Shown here in pieces: positions 50,909 to 61,500 of a stretch of DNA of 64,000 bases. Position 1 is the first letter of the stretch, and every line of letters begins with the position of its first letter. This DNA comes from Planctomycetota bacterium (GTDB lineage Bacteria; Planctomycetota; UBA1135; UBA2386). The notes beneath the pieces were generated by a model. The model saw nothing but the letters and a program-made list of their open reading frames with translations, ran no database searches and was not told where the DNA came from. Position numbers and translations under genes: made by a program. The stretch lies in the NCBI GenBank assembly GCA_016794425.1, contig JAEUHR010000003.1:62001-126000 (forward strand), read 5' to 3'.

Positions 50909-52295
50909 TGTGATGCTGCACGTGCAGACAAGCTTCGTCGATCCAGACCTGCTGGTCGACGCCCCGGGCTGGTCGCCACCCTACTTCGTCGGGCCGGCCG
51001 CGGTTGCCTTGCGCGCGAGCCACCACGGCGCCACCGTCGCCGAGCTCGGTGGCCAAGTGCTCGAGGGGTGGCGGGTGAGCGAGACGCCGGGTGCACTGAC
51101 CTACGACCCCCGAGCCGCGACGGCTCCGATCTACCGTCAGTCCAACCTGGGCCGTCTTCGTCTCCGCATGTCGGCCGCGCACTGGGAGTCCCCGCAGCTG
51201 GCGGGGCGCTGGTGCGTCCAACCAGGCGACGTCGTTCTTAACAAGCTCGCCCCGGTGCGGGCTGCGCTGGTGTCACCTGCGGCTCGGCGTCACCCTGTCG
51301 ACGGCAACTCTCTCATCGTGCGCGGGTTGTCCCTGTCGACCTCGACGTGGCTCGCCGTCTGCCTCAACCGGCCAGAGTATGAGCCGCTGCTGCTGATCGA
51401 GTCTGGCGTGCTTAGGCGCGTCGGACTCGGAACCGTCGCCAGCCTCCGCGTGCCTCCTGCACCTGCCGTGGTGGATGCGCTTTCGATATCGCTCCGCGAC
51501 CTACTCGACGACCTGCTGCTGGTGAGCGAAACCGTGCAGCGCGTCAAGGACGAGGCGGCCCAGGTAGCGGCGGCGACGACTGGGCGTCACGACCTGCGGG
51601 AAGGCTCCTTCCTCGATTGCGAGTCCATGACGAGCGACAACTGGCTCCCCGCCTCCGTTGCGCTTCGCGCCGATCAGTCCGCGCTCGCCGCGGATCTGCA
51701 CTGGGTGCCGATCCGTGATCTTGCCACCGCTGAAGATCGCAGCCGACTGCAGTCTGCTCCCGCGGAGGCCCGTGCCGTCCGGTTGAGCGACGTGGCGGAC
51801 GACCTCTTGGTCGGCTCGGCCGAGGACGGCGCCGAAGCTGGGGCCATGCCGGGACGGGTCCTGGCCAAGCCGCTGATTCCTGGCGAGGTGCTCCTGTCCA
51901 CGCTCGGCTCGAGCTTCCGCGTCGCGTACGTGGACGAGGGCGTTCCGGCGAACGCGTTCGCCACGGATGGCTGGGCCCGGCTTCGTTTCCGCGAGACCCC
52001 GGCGGCCTGGGCGCTCCTCCTGTCGACGATCCCCGTGCAGCAGCAGGCGAAGCGACTCGCAGTCGGCACTGTCCAGCAGTTCGTTCCGCCGGAGGCGCTG
52101 CTTTCCCTCCACGTTCCCACTCCGGAGCGAGAGACGCGCGAGCGCTGGCAGCGGGTCGTGGAACGGCATCACGGCCAGCGTCGCGCGCTGGACCGGCGAT
52201 GGAACTCGCTGATGGGGGCGCTCGCCCGGGCTTTCGATGAAGTTCATCGACCGTCCGCGGCGCGCCATCTGCGCGCCCATGAGGTGCACCAATGA
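50898..52295 (+). CDS. HsdS-like DNA specificity protein (first of two)
   Basis: 465 residues if the ATG at 50898 is used; an ATG at 50913 is equally plausible. Two target-recognition-like halves are visible: residues ~70-200 (WCVQPGDVVLNKLAPVRAAL, DGNSLIVRGL, a helical pair LLDDLLLVSETVQRV) and ~250-440 (LIPGEVLLSTLGSSFRVAYV, GWARLRFRET, then AKRLAVGTVQQFVPPEAL and a coiled helix). This is the HsdS pattern of TRD-helix-TRD-helix. It is the first gene of a nine-gene unit with 4-base or 1-base overlaps. Whether it pairs with the HsdM two genes down, or replaces the second HsdS, is unclear. Confidence 0.75.
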   Translation: MLVNVMLHVQTSFVDPDLLVDAPGWSPPYFVGPAAVALRASHHGATVAELGGQVLEGWRVSETPGALTYDPRAATAPIYRQSNLGRLRLRMSAAHWESPQLAGRWCVQPGDVVLNKLAPVRAALVSPAARRHPVDGNSLIVRGLSLSTSTWLAVCLNRPEYEPLLLIESGVLRRVGLGTVASLRVPPAPAVVDALSISLRDLLDDLLLVSETVQRVKDEAAQVAAATTGRHDLREGSFLDCESMTSDNWLPASVALRADQSALAADLHWVPIRDLATAEDRSRLQSAPAEARAVRLSDVADDLLVGSAEDGAEAGAMPGRVLAKPLIPGEVLLSTLGSSFRVAYVDEGVPANAFATDGWARLRFRETPAAWALLLSTIPVQQQAKRLAVGTVQQFVPPEALLSLHVPTPERETRERWQRVVERHHGQRRALDRRWNSLMGALARAFDEVHRPSAARHLRAHEVHQ

Positions 52296-52675
52296 CCCCG
52301 GCACAAGCCCAGGACCTTCTGCGCACCCTGAGGGGGAAGTCGCTCACGCTGCAGGACCTGCATGAGCGCGTGCGGGCATCCGGTAGCCCGTGGAGCGTGG
52401 AGCAGGTCGAGCTCTTCCTCCTCTGTGCGCCTGGAGTGCAGCGCGATCAGGCCCACGGGACGTTTCGTGCTGGGCAACTTGGATCGGACGATGCCCTCCA
52501 AGAGGCTGTCGTCGAGGCGGTCCGCTCCTTTGCCGGCAAGCCCGTTCCCGCGGCGCAGATCCGCGCGCGCCTCCCAAACCACTTCGTCACGACCGACGAG
52601 CAGATCCTCGCCATCGCGCGTCGCACCGCCGGGCTCGAGGTCTTCGGCCCGAAGCTCATCCGCATCACCCAGTAA
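52292..52675 (+). CDS. Small winged-helix-like protein
   Basis: 127 residues, ATG overlapping the previous stop by four bases. The chain is all-helical with two 'L-T-L-Q-D-L' or 'TDEQILAIARR' type helices separated by turns (MTPAQAQDLLRTLRGKSLTLQDLHERVR, then QIRARLPNHFVTTDEQILAIA), suggesting two wHTH-like folds. No signal or catalytic residue is visible. Small DNA-binding proteins of this size are common ahead of type I-like methylases as regulators or assembly factors. It starts 14 bases before the HsdM gene. Confidence 0.6.
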   Translation: MTPAQAQDLLRTLRGKSLTLQDLHERVRASGSPWSVEQVELFLLCAPGVQRDQAHGTFRAGQLGSDDALQEAVVEAVRSFAGKPVPAAQIRARLPNHFVTTDEQILAIARRTAGLEVFGPKLIRITQ

Positions 52676-52689
52676 GAACTCAGACACCC

Positions 52690-54762
52690 ATGGCACGACC
52701 CAAGAAGGCAGAAGCCCAAGCAGCAGACAAGGCGAGCACCGTCGTTTCGGAAGAGACGGGCGTCCTCAAGAACATGCTGCACACCCTGTCGGCAGCTGGC
52801 TTCGACCAGCGCCTCGAACTCAAGACCAGCGAGGCGGGGATGTCCGCAGCCGTCGTCTGGGGGCGCAACGAGGGTGTGGAGACCCCTCGGGTGCTGGCAC
52901 TCGTCCTGCCAGCGGGCGCGTGGGACCGCAGCAACGCCGACTCGGTGCAGGTGCTGTCGTACACCCTGCCGCCGCCCGAGACCGCCCCGGATCAGTACCC
53001 GCAGTTCGCCGCCGTGCGGGACGCCGAAGGCAAGCTCGAAGCGTTCTTCGATCTCGCTCACCCCCCGCACCAGATCGACAAGCTGCCTGGGCTGAGCGAG
53101 ATCAACGAGTACCGGCGCATCAAGGCCGACCCGACCTACCGCTGGTCGATGCGCATGTACGACCGGCTCATGAAGGGCTTCAACGCTCTGCACGAGCGCA
53201 TCTACCAAACGCACAAGGACCGGGTGAATGGCAAGAACGACATCATCGAGGAAGTTGCCAAGCTCCTCTTCCTCGAGTCGTTCCGCCTGCACCACGATCA
53301 CGGGGGGAATGCCCTCACCTTCGAGCACGAGGGCAAGAAGCTGAGCCTGAAGGACGTCTTCAGCGCGGCGCACGTGAAGGCGAACGGCGCCAAGGCGGTC
53401 GCCGAGATCCAGTCGGCCTTTGAGCACTTCAAGCTGCACCCCGACTACGTCGTCACCGACGACGCCGGGGAGAAGCACGCGATCTTCGACAAGAACGCCC
53501 ACCTTCGTCTGGCGCAGCCGGGCAACTACGAGGCGGTGCTCTCCCTCATCCAGGATCTCGGCCCTGTCACCGACAACCAGGACAACGTCGTGAAGAAGCA
53601 GGGCACGCTCGCCGACGTCTCGGCCGACGTGCTTGGTCGCGCCTTCGACGTCTTCCTGCGCGCCAACTTCGAATCGAAGGGCGGCCTCGGCATCTACCTC
53701 ACGCCGGCGCCGGTGAAGCAGGCGATGCTGGCCCTCGCCTTCCACGACATCAAGGAGAGCACCGAGGACGCCGCGCGCCTCGTCGCCCGCGACGGCAAGG
53801 GGCGCCCGGCCTTCCGCTTCTGCGACCCATGCTGTGGCAGCGGCGGGTTCCTGTCGGTGGCGCTGAGCCACCTCCGGCGGACCCTCGACGAGCTCGGCGG
53901 CAAGGCCACGGCCACTGACGAAGCGAAGAAAAAGCTCTTCGCTGAGATGTGCGAGCACAGCTTCGTGGGCGCGGACTCCTCGCCCCAGATGGTGATGCTT
54001 GCCCGCGTCAACATGGCGTTGCTCGGCGCGCCCAAGGCCCGCATCTTCTACACGCAGAACTCGCTCATCAGTCCGCAGCTCCAGCCCGGCACGTTCGACC
54101 TCATCTGCACCAACCCGCCGTTCGGCACGCCCAAGTTCAACAAGGGGCAGGACGAGGCGAAGAAGGCGCACGAGGAGGCGATGCAGAAAATCCTCGCGAC
54201 CTTCCGTTCGGACCTCACGGAGCGGCCCGGGCGCGGCGGCGGCTTCGACTACTCGCCCACGGTCACGGGCCTGGCGATGGGCGGCTCGCCGAACAGCAAG
54301 GACGTGTGGAAAGAGGCGTCGACCAACACCGATCCGGCGGTGCTCTTCATCGATCGCTGTTTGCAGCTGCTCAAGCCGGGCGGTCGGCTGCTGATTGTGT
54401 TGCCTGACGGCGTGCTGTGCAACTCCGGCGACCGCTACGTGCGCGAGTACATCATGGGGAAGAAGGACGAGGCAACCGGCGAGTTCCACGGCGGCAAGGC
54501 CATCGTGAAGGGCGTCATCAGCCTGCCCGCCGACGCCTTCAAGCTCTCGGGCACGGGCGCCAAGACCAGCGTGCTCTACGTGCAGAAGCGGCACGCGCGC
54601 AAGGACGACCCCGAGAAGTTCCAGGACGAGCCGCAGACCGACGTGTTCATGGCCGTCGCGGAGACCCTCGGCTACGTCGTGAAGAACAACGTCGAGGACT
54701 ACAGCGCGGGAGTCCCCAACGACCTGGCCGCCATCGTCGGCGCGTACGTGCGGGGGGAGTGA
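52690..54762 (+). CDS. hsdM: Type I-like DNA adenine methyltransferase, HsdM
   Basis: 690 residues. The N-terminal ~270 residues contain the HsdM N-domain and an extended leader. The catalytic part has motif I CDPCCGSGGF (about residue 379) for S-adenosylmethionine and motif IV ICTNPPFGTPKF (about 474), typical of N6-adenine methylases. The C-terminus is rich in charged helices, as in type I HsdM. It is followed with a one-base overlap by an HsdS gene, so a methylase complex (M2S1) is likely. There is no HsdR in the window; this distinguishes it from a classical type I system and favours a methylation-guided system of another kind. Confidence 0.95.
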   Translation: MARPKKAEAQAADKASTVVSEETGVLKNMLHTLSAAGFDQRLELKTSEAGMSAAVVWGRNEGVETPRVLALVLPAGAWDRSNADSVQVLSYTLPPPETAPDQYPQFAAVRDAEGKLEAFFDLAHPPHQIDKLPGLSEINEYRRIKADPTYRWSMRMYDRLMKGFNALHERIYQTHKDRVNGKNDIIEEVAKLLFLESFRLHHDHGGNALTFEHEGKKLSLKDVFSAAHVKANGAKAVAEIQSAFEHFKLHPDYVVTDDAGEKHAIFDKNAHLRLAQPGNYEAVLSLIQDLGPVTDNQDNVVKKQGTLADVSADVLGRAFDVFLRANFESKGGLGIYLTPAPVKQAMLALAFHDIKESTEDAARLVARDGKGRPAFRFCDPCCGSGGFLSVALSHLRRTLDELGGKATATDEAKKKLFAEMCEHSFVGADSSPQMVMLARVNMALLGAPKARIFYTQNSLISPQLQPGTFDLICTNPPFGTPKFNKGQDEAKKAHEEAMQKILATFRSDLTERPGRGGGFDYSPTVTGLAMGGSPNSKDVWKEASTNTDPAVLFIDRCLQLLKPGGRLLIVLPDGVLCNSGDRYVREYIMGKKDEATGEFHGGKAIVKGVISLPADAFKLSGTGAKTSVLYVQKRHARKDDPEKFQDEPQTDVFMAVAETLGYVVKNNVEDYSAGVPNDLAAIVGAYVRGE

Positions 54763-56279
54763 TGGACGTCTCGAGAATCACTCCCGCGGTTCTGACCGAG
54801 GACAGGCTCGATGCCTCGTACTACGGAACGAGATACCTGCAGAACGAGGTGTTCCTCAAGAAGTGCGGCATCTCGATGGTTCAGGTCGGCACGCTGACCG
54901 ACAAGTGCAACTGCGGGGCGACTCCCAAGGATGTCGTCTACGACGGCAAGGGAACGGGGTTGGTTCGCACCACGGACGTCCGGCCCAACGTTTTCCTGGC
55001 AGACGGTGTACTGCGCACGAGCGAACTCCGCGTGAATCCTGACGCGAGCGTCGCTGCAGTTCCTGGTGACCTCCTCTACACCATGAGCGGTACGATCGGC
55101 TATGCGGCGGTGATTCACGACGGGGTAGATGTCGTGAGCTTCAGCAACACGATTGCGCGCGCGCGGTTCGCCGCACGAACTGGGCAGGACTCGCGGTTCA
55201 CGGCGGCGTTCTTCAACTGCAAGTACGGGTACACGCAATCCCTGAGGTTGGTCAGTGGTGGCATCCAGGGCCACGTCATGCCGAATCCATTCAAGCGCTT
55301 GCCCGTGCCGACGCCAGCACCGGAAGCGCAGCGCTACATCGGCGACAAGGTCCGGCAGGCCGAGCGGCTGCGCGATCGAGCCCGGCGGTTGCGTCGGGAC
55401 GTCGATCGCCTCCTCTCGATTTCTTCACTCATCGACGCACTCAAGAGCACCGAGCAGCGACCAAACCGCGTCACCCCGTCAGACCTCAATCCACGGTTAG
55501 ACTCGAAGTACTACGGGAGTCGCGCGATGGCCGTGCTTCGCGCCGCTGGCGCGAACAGTGTTGCTGTCGGGGCGCTCGTTGAGGAAGTGAGTAATGGCTT
55601 CGAGCATCGTGAATTCGACGCGGAGGGTACTCCGTACATCACGGTGACCGAGGTGTCTGGCGGGCGCCTCGTATTGACAACCGCACCTCGACTTGGCGCA
55701 GGTGTGTCGATTCCCGAGAAGGCGCGCATCGACACGCGCTGCGCGCTGGTTGTTCGTACTGGAAGCGTCGGAGTGGCGGTGCCCGTGTTCGAGGAGGACA
55801 CGCATGCGGCCATCAGCAGCCACCTCATTCGCCTGCGCTTCAAGTCGGAGGAGGAAGCGGCCGTCGTCGCCGCGTTCCTCAATTCGGAAGTTGGGCGTGT
55901 CCTGCAGCGGAAGATCTCCTACGGCGCCGTGCAACCGCAGATTGGTCAGGAAGAACTCCTCGCACTACCGATCCCAAAGTCGCTCCTCGACTCGGGAGAG
56001 TCGATCCTCAGCTTCCTCAAGACCGAGGACGCGGCGCTGCGCGCAGCGCAGAGGCTCACGGCGACCGCGACGAGCCTGGTCGAGCATCTCATCGACGGAC
56101 GCCTCACCGAGGCGGATCTTGTCGCCGCGCAGAAAGCGCTCGAAGCCGGCAATCGAAACGCCGACCGCGAGATCCTGAAGGCGCTTCGGCAGAGTGACGC
56201 GCCGGACGCCAAGCCACTCATCGCCGACGTCGACACGCTCTACGCACTCCTCGACGGGGCGGAGGGTCAGGACGCATGA
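54762..56279 (+). CDS. hsdS: HsdS specificity subunit (second of two)
   Basis: 505 residues, ATG overlapping the HsdM stop by one base. Two target-recognition domains are clear: residues ~30-180 (GTLTDKCNCGATPKDVVYDG, VPGDLLYTMSGTIG, FSNTIARARF and MPNPFKRLPVPTP), a long helical pair (YIGDKVRQAERLRDRARRL), and a second TRD ~260-410 (GALVEEVSNGFEHREFDAEG, ALVVRTGSVGVAVPV, ISSHLIRLRF and VQPQIGQEELLALP). A final coil completes the HsdS layout. It should bind the two halves of a split DNA site and position the methylase. It overlaps the next gene as ATGA. Confidence 0.9.
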   Translation: MDVSRITPAVLTEDRLDASYYGTRYLQNEVFLKKCGISMVQVGTLTDKCNCGATPKDVVYDGKGTGLVRTTDVRPNVFLADGVLRTSELRVNPDASVAAVPGDLLYTMSGTIGYAAVIHDGVDVVSFSNTIARARFAARTGQDSRFTAAFFNCKYGYTQSLRLVSGGIQGHVMPNPFKRLPVPTPAPEAQRYIGDKVRQAERLRDRARRLRRDVDRLLSISSLIDALKSTEQRPNRVTPSDLNPRLDSKYYGSRAMAVLRAAGANSVAVGALVEEVSNGFEHREFDAEGTPYITVTEVSGGRLVLTTAPRLGAGVSIPEKARIDTRCALVVRTGSVGVAVPVFEEDTHAAISSHLIRLRFKSEEEAAVVAAFLNSEVGRVLQRKISYGAVQPQIGQEELLALPIPKSLLDSGESILSFLKTEDAALRAAQRLTATATSLVEHLIDGRLTEADLVAAQKALEAGNRNADREILKALRQSDAPDAKPLIADVDTLYALLDGAEGQDA

Positions 56280-57457
56280 CGCTCTCGGCTCTCCAGGGAC
56301 GGACGCTCACGCGTCTGGTCGAAGACGTGCGCACCTTGCTCGTCCAGGGCGAGGCGCCGACTTCGTCCTTGCGCGCCCTGGAAGCCGTGCGAATGACCGG
56401 GCTGTGGAGCGAGCGTGGTGAGGTCGCCGTCGCGAGCCCTGCCGTGGTCGCCCTCATCGACCGGCTCCCGAACCCGGGCGAAGCTCTGCCCGCCGTGCTG
56501 TCGCTCGTCCCCGCGGTGCGTGAGGCGTGGCTGCGCGTCGTGCGTGCGCGCCTTGCCGAGATGGGCGAGCGCGGCGATGTCACGGCGCTGACCGAAGCCA
56601 TCACCCACGCTGGCGCGCTGGCGAGCGAGCTGGTGGGCGTGCAGGCGCCGTCGCTTGGCGCGACCCCGTTCGGCGAGCTGGAGCGCGCGGTGCTGACAAC
56701 GCCCGCGCACGAGGCTGCCGCGTTCCCGGTGCTGCTTCGCGCGCTCGCCGCGACCGCCGCACTCCCGACCGTCCAGACCGCGGCGACACAGCCATCTTCG
56801 CTGCCCGAGGTGGCATTCGACGATCCCCAGGCGACGTGGCGACCCGGTCGCCTCTTGCGTCTGCCCGCGCCGACCGAGACCGCAACCGCGATCGTGGTCC
56901 TGAGCGGCGCGCTCGACGGCAAGACCAGCGAGACAGACGCCATGCGCTGGGCATTGCACCACCCTTGGGCGTTCTTGCTGGCGCAGATGACCTTCACGAA
57001 GGAGGCGTGGGAGGCCGAGCGCGTGTCGGGGGGCATTGCCTTCGAGCTGGAGCCCGCGCACGTCTCGCTGTTCCAGAATCCCCCGCGCGTCGAGGTTGTG
57101 GTGACCCTGCCGAGCGGCGAGGAGATCCGCTGCGGCTCCCTCGGCGAGCTTTGCCAGCGCACGCTTGCCCAGCTCGGCGTGACGGTGCTCGGACACCGTG
57201 TCACCGCGAGCACCCTCGACGACAAGCTCGCGCTCGTCATCGAGGCCGTCCAGCGCCACGACGTGTGGCGCTTCGAACACGGTTCGGGTGCGCGGCGTCC
57301 GGTCTACACCATTCACCCGTCCTTCTCCGACGCCTGCTACCGGGCGCTGGGGAGTCGCGCGTTCTACCGGCTCGGCTCGCCCGTGACGGCCGCCATCCGC
57401 CGGGCTTCCGAGGGCTGGGCCAGGGAACGCATCGCGCGCGCAGGCGGTGCCGCATGA
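56276..57457 (+). CDS. Unknown protein of the methylase-ATPase operon (A)
   Basis: 393 residues, ATG overlapping the HsdS stop. Predominantly helical in the first half (LTRLVEDVRTLLVQGEAPT, VREAWLRVVRARLAEMGE); a central beta-rich segment (PPRVEVVVTLPSGEEIRC) is followed by a likely winged helix (ELCQRTLAQLGVTVLGHRVTASTLDDKLALVIEAVQRHDVW). The residues near the C-terminus (TIHPSFSDACYRALGSRAFYRLG) are conserved-looking but I recognise no family. Without membrane or export signal it should be cytoplasmic, probably a structural part of the operon's complex. It overlaps the following gene by four bases. Confidence 0.6.
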   Translation: MTLSALQGRTLTRLVEDVRTLLVQGEAPTSSLRALEAVRMTGLWSERGEVAVASPAVVALIDRLPNPGEALPAVLSLVPAVREAWLRVVRARLAEMGERGDVTALTEAITHAGALASELVGVQAPSLGATPFGELERAVLTTPAHEAAAFPVLLRALAATAALPTVQTAATQPSSLPEVAFDDPQATWRPGRLLRLPAPTETATAIVVLSGALDGKTSETDAMRWALHHPWAFLLAQMTFTKEAWEAERVSGGIAFELEPAHVSLFQNPPRVEVVVTLPSGEEIRCGSLGELCQRTLAQLGVTVLGHRVTASTLDDKLALVIEAVQRHDVWRFEHGSGARRPVYTIHPSFSDACYRALGSRAFYRLGSPVTAAIRRASEGWARERIARAGGAA

Positions 57458-58515
57458 CGCGCACCCTCCACCTAGAGCGCCCGGCATTCTGGACCGAGAC
57501 CAGCGATCCGGAAGCTTGGTTCCGCGCGCTCGACGTGCTCGCGAGGACCATGAGCCAGGTGCCCCAAACGGGGACACCGCGGACGGTCGCTGAGCGGTGC
57601 CTCGTCGGCACGATCGCGTGGCGCGGTGCGGCCGGGCTGTTCGGAGCGTTCCGCCGTGCCGGCGCAGTGCGGTTGCCCGGTGTCGGGCTCGTTGCGCAAG
57701 ACAATGACGGGCGCTGGACCGTGAGCGACGAAGCGCAGGTCTTGCTGCGCCACTGGAAGGAGGCCCCGGCGCGCGGGCTCGAACTGCTCGCATCGCACCT
57801 CGTACGGGAGAGCCTCTGGTTGCGCCTCTTGCTCCTGCGTGTCGAGCGCCGCGACTGGGAGCTGGTCGGCTGGTCCGAGGTGCGCAGCGGTCGCGCGGGC
57901 CTCAAGGCAGGCGGCTCGCTCAGGTTGCACTCGCACGCGGAGCCCCTGCACTGGTTCGAGGGGCTGGAGCAGCAGATCGCTGCCCGTTGGCTTGCGCGCA
58001 CCCAATGCGAAGCGCTCACCTACGCGCCCGAGGTGCTCTCGCGCAAGCCGAGCAAGGACAACCTCTCGCTCACGCCGCTCACGGCACCGCTCCTGTTGCT
58101 CGAGTCGGTAGGGTGGCTCTCGCGCGCCGGTGCGCTGACGTTGCCCAACGAGCTGCTGGCCGACCTCACCGGAACTGCGACGCCGGCGCAAGCGCTCACC
58201 GACCTCACCAGCGGCCACGCCGACGTGCGCGGCTTCGTCGCCGCCGAACCGGTGCTGCGCGAGTTGCTCGCCACCTTCGGTGTGAGCCCGAACGACGAGG
58301 TCTTCGCGCGCTGGATGGATGCGCTCGTCGACGAGGCATTGAAGCGCGGTGCCATCGAGTTGCTCGCCGCCGAGGCAGGTCAGGCGCGGCATGGACGAGG
58401 CCTGTTCGCCGACCCGACGAGGAAGCTCGTCCGGTGGGTGGTGCACAGAGAGTTCAACGACACCTTCCAGAACGCCTGGAGCGCGCTCGAGACACGATCG
58501 GAGCTGACACGATGA
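57454..58515 (+). CDS. Unknown protein of the methylase-ATPase operon (B)
   Basis: 353 residues, ATG overlapping the previous stop. The chain is helical with several beta-hairpin insertions; the segments GLVAQDNDGRWTVSDEAQVLLRHW and TPLTAPLLLLESVGWLSRAGAL could be winged-helix units. A run FARWMDALVDEALKRGAIELL sits in the last third. No catalytic motif, signal or membrane helix is visible. Its overlap with the giant ATPase gene (ATGA) suggests that it is made in fixed ratio to that protein and acts with it. Confidence 0.6.
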   Translation: MTRTLHLERPAFWTETSDPEAWFRALDVLARTMSQVPQTGTPRTVAERCLVGTIAWRGAAGLFGAFRRAGAVRLPGVGLVAQDNDGRWTVSDEAQVLLRHWKEAPARGLELLASHLVRESLWLRLLLLRVERRDWELVGWSEVRSGRAGLKAGGSLRLHSHAEPLHWFEGLEQQIAARWLARTQCEALTYAPEVLSRKPSKDNLSLTPLTAPLLLLESVGWLSRAGALTLPNELLADLTGTATPAQALTDLTSGHADVRGFVAAEPVLRELLATFGVSPNDEVFARWMDALVDEALKRGAIELLAAEAGQARHGRGLFADPTRKLVRWVVHREFNDTFQNAWSALETRSELTR

Positions 58516-61500
58516 CGACGACGAACAAGGCGAGGCACCAGTGGGCAGCAACCGGTGTCTCGAGCTACCCACTCACGCACCCCATCGTGGGGCAGGGCCG
58601 CTTCTTCGAGGCGTTCAAGCACTTCATCCACCTCGTCGACGACGAGGCCGAGAAGTTCGCCCACGTGTTCGCGGTCATCGCGCAGTGGGGCGTCGGTAAG
58701 TCGCGCCTCGGCTACGAGCTGGTCGCGCAGATCAACGACACTTCGCGCGGCTGGTGGGTGCGCAGCGACGATGGCTCGCTCGGCCCGGCGAAGCTCTTTC
58801 ACGGCGACAAGGACCGCGACCAGTACCTGGGCCTCTACATCCGCTACAGCCAGGTCGCGAACGACTACAACAACGTCGACAACTGGTTTGCCTACGGCCT
58901 CTACAAGGCGCTCCTGCCGCTGGCGCGTGGCACCTTCGACGGCTCGATCCAGGGACAGATCGCCAAGGAGGCGAGCGACCGGCTGACGGTCGCTGGCTTC
59001 GACCCGAAGAAGCTAGCCGAGGCGCTGGAGGCCTCGAAGAACCACTCCGACGAGACGCTCTACGAAGATCCCGAGCTGGCGACGCGCCTGTGCCAGGCGG
59101 CCTACGCGTACCTCCAGTCGTTCGGCATCAAGTACGTGCTGGTGGTGCTCGACGAGCTCGAGACCGCTGCCGAGGCGGCGACCTACGGTCTCGATGCGAC
59201 GGACATCAAGCACCTCGACGGACGAGCGATCAAGCTGATGGGCAAGGCCATCAAGGAGGAAGATCCGCGCCGCAAGCTGCCGTGGTTGCGCTACGTCGCG
59301 CTTTGCTCGCCGGCCATCGGCGACGAGCTGCGCGAGATCCAGTCGACTGCGCGCCGCTTCGAGCTGGCGGAGCTGCAGTCGAATGCGTTCTCCGACGTGA
59401 GCGACTTCGTGCAGACGCTGTCGAGTGACGGGCGGCTCGCGGAGGCCTATCCCCAGGGTCTGGTCGAGGCTGCCTACGCCATGAGTGCGGGCAACTTCGG
59501 CTGGTTCAACGTCGTGATGGCCAGCATCGACGAGCGGTTGCGCGACAAGCGCGCGCGCGGGGAGAAGGACGCGCCGACGGTCGGCGCGCTCTTCGACGAG
59601 CTGGTGCGCGTGTCGGGGCGCGTGCAGCAGCATGTGCTCGATCATCACGCGCTCGACATGCTGAAGGTCGACAAGGCGCAGCTCGTGGTGGTGCGCGACT
59701 TGCTCTACGGCCAGCTCCCGGTCGCGCTCGACAGCTACGCGCCCGAGACGCGCGCCGCGGTGCTGGCGGCGAAGAACGAGTACGACGAGCCGATTGCCAC
59801 GCTGTTCCGTCGCGTCGAGTGGGACGAGTTGGAGGCCGCCGAGGCGCTGCGGACGTCGAAGTTCACGCGGGACAAGGGCGTGTGGCGGCTGGGCGGTGTC
59901 GATCAGCCGCTCGACCTGCGCCAGCTGCTGTCGAACCTCGGGACGTATGCGATCCATGAGACCAAGGGTCGCCGCCGCGCGGACGGCAAGCACACGCTGG
60001 TAGTGCCGCTCCGCCAGAGCGACTTCGTCCACCTTGTGTCGCTGATGTACCCACACGCGGCGGCTGAGGACGCCGCCCGCGCGCTGTGGCGTCGCTTCTT
60101 GGGTGGCGAGGACCTGACGCCCGACACCGCGACCCACGTCGGCCCAAGCGTCGAGATGATTGCGCGCCTCGACTTGCGCCACCGCAAGCAGGGGCAGACC
60201 TCACTCATCTTCCGGGATCCGGACCAGAACAGCGCGCACGAGAAGGTGCTGTCGGGCTTGCGCACGCAGACCGAGAAGAAGCGTGCTGAGCAGGTGCTGG
60301 TCGGGGCGATGCGCGTCATCGACCAGCACTGGGCCTACGACGCAGCTCCCTCGGGTATCCGCGATGAATCGCTGACCGTCATCGCCACTTCGCCGGTCGC
60401 CAAGGGCAAGCAGCCAGGGGGGCTCGTGACCTTCGATGGGCTGAAGCTGCACCCCAAGGGTCGTGTGCTCTTTGCCTGGGTGAAGAACGACGAGGAGCTT
60501 GAGCGCCTGTGCAAAGCAACGAGCGCTCAGTTTGGCGAGGAGGGCCGCACGCCCGTCGTGGCGTTCACGTCGTCGCGCGCCTTGGTCGATCGCATGGAGA
60601 ATCCGTCGACCGACACATTGAAGGGGGCCAGGAGCTATCTCCTGCTCTACCAGCTCAGCTCGACCGAGGAGCACATCCTTCACCAGATCGGCGTGCCATC
60701 GCTGGCCAGTGCAGGCTTCCGACTTGACGGCCACGGCTTCACCACGGCCTTCAGCAACCGGTTGCAGGGCCTGGTGCGCCCGTTCTCCGAGGCGGTCGGA
60801 CGGTTCCGTCAGCAGCTCAACGAGCTGGGCCGCATCGCGTGGCCGCTGCGTTCCTCGGGGCGGCTGAAGGAGGAGGAGCAGCAGCTCCTGGTGCAGGCAT
60901 GGCGCATCCTCGCCATCGAGACACCTGCGCCTGCCTCGCTGGCGAATCTGGACGACAAGTCCGGCGTCGATGTGGAAGCGCTGAGGGCGCTGCTGGCCAG
61001 GCTCGGCGTGACGCCGAAGGCGCGCGCTGCGGGCTACCTCGACAGCGAGCGCGCTGGACTGTTCTCGCGGATCGATGACGCCGCCGAGGCCCAGTTCCCG
61101 CCCTTCCTGGTCGAGGCCATCGCGCGCCTGCTCAGCGGCGACTGGACCTTCGATCGCGCCGAGCGCGAGTGGTTCTGGGGCTACACGTGGGAGGGCGTCA
61201 AACCGAAGGAAACCTACTCCGAGTGGATGCGGATCTTGCGCGAACTAGGGTTCGCCAAGCCGCAGCCGGGGGCCAAGGGTGCGGATGCCTACACCGCGAT
61301 CACGCGAGCTGAACTGCGGGGCGGAGTGCAGGAGGCCGACAACTGGCTCAAGAAGGACTACGCCTTGTTGGTCGCGGAGATGGAGGCAGTGTTTGGCGTC
61401 GGCCGGGTGAAGGAACTGTTCGCGCCCGAAGCAGGCGCGCCCGGCACCAAGACGCTCACCGCACGCAAGAAGCTCATCGCCAGCACCACGGACCTCGAGG

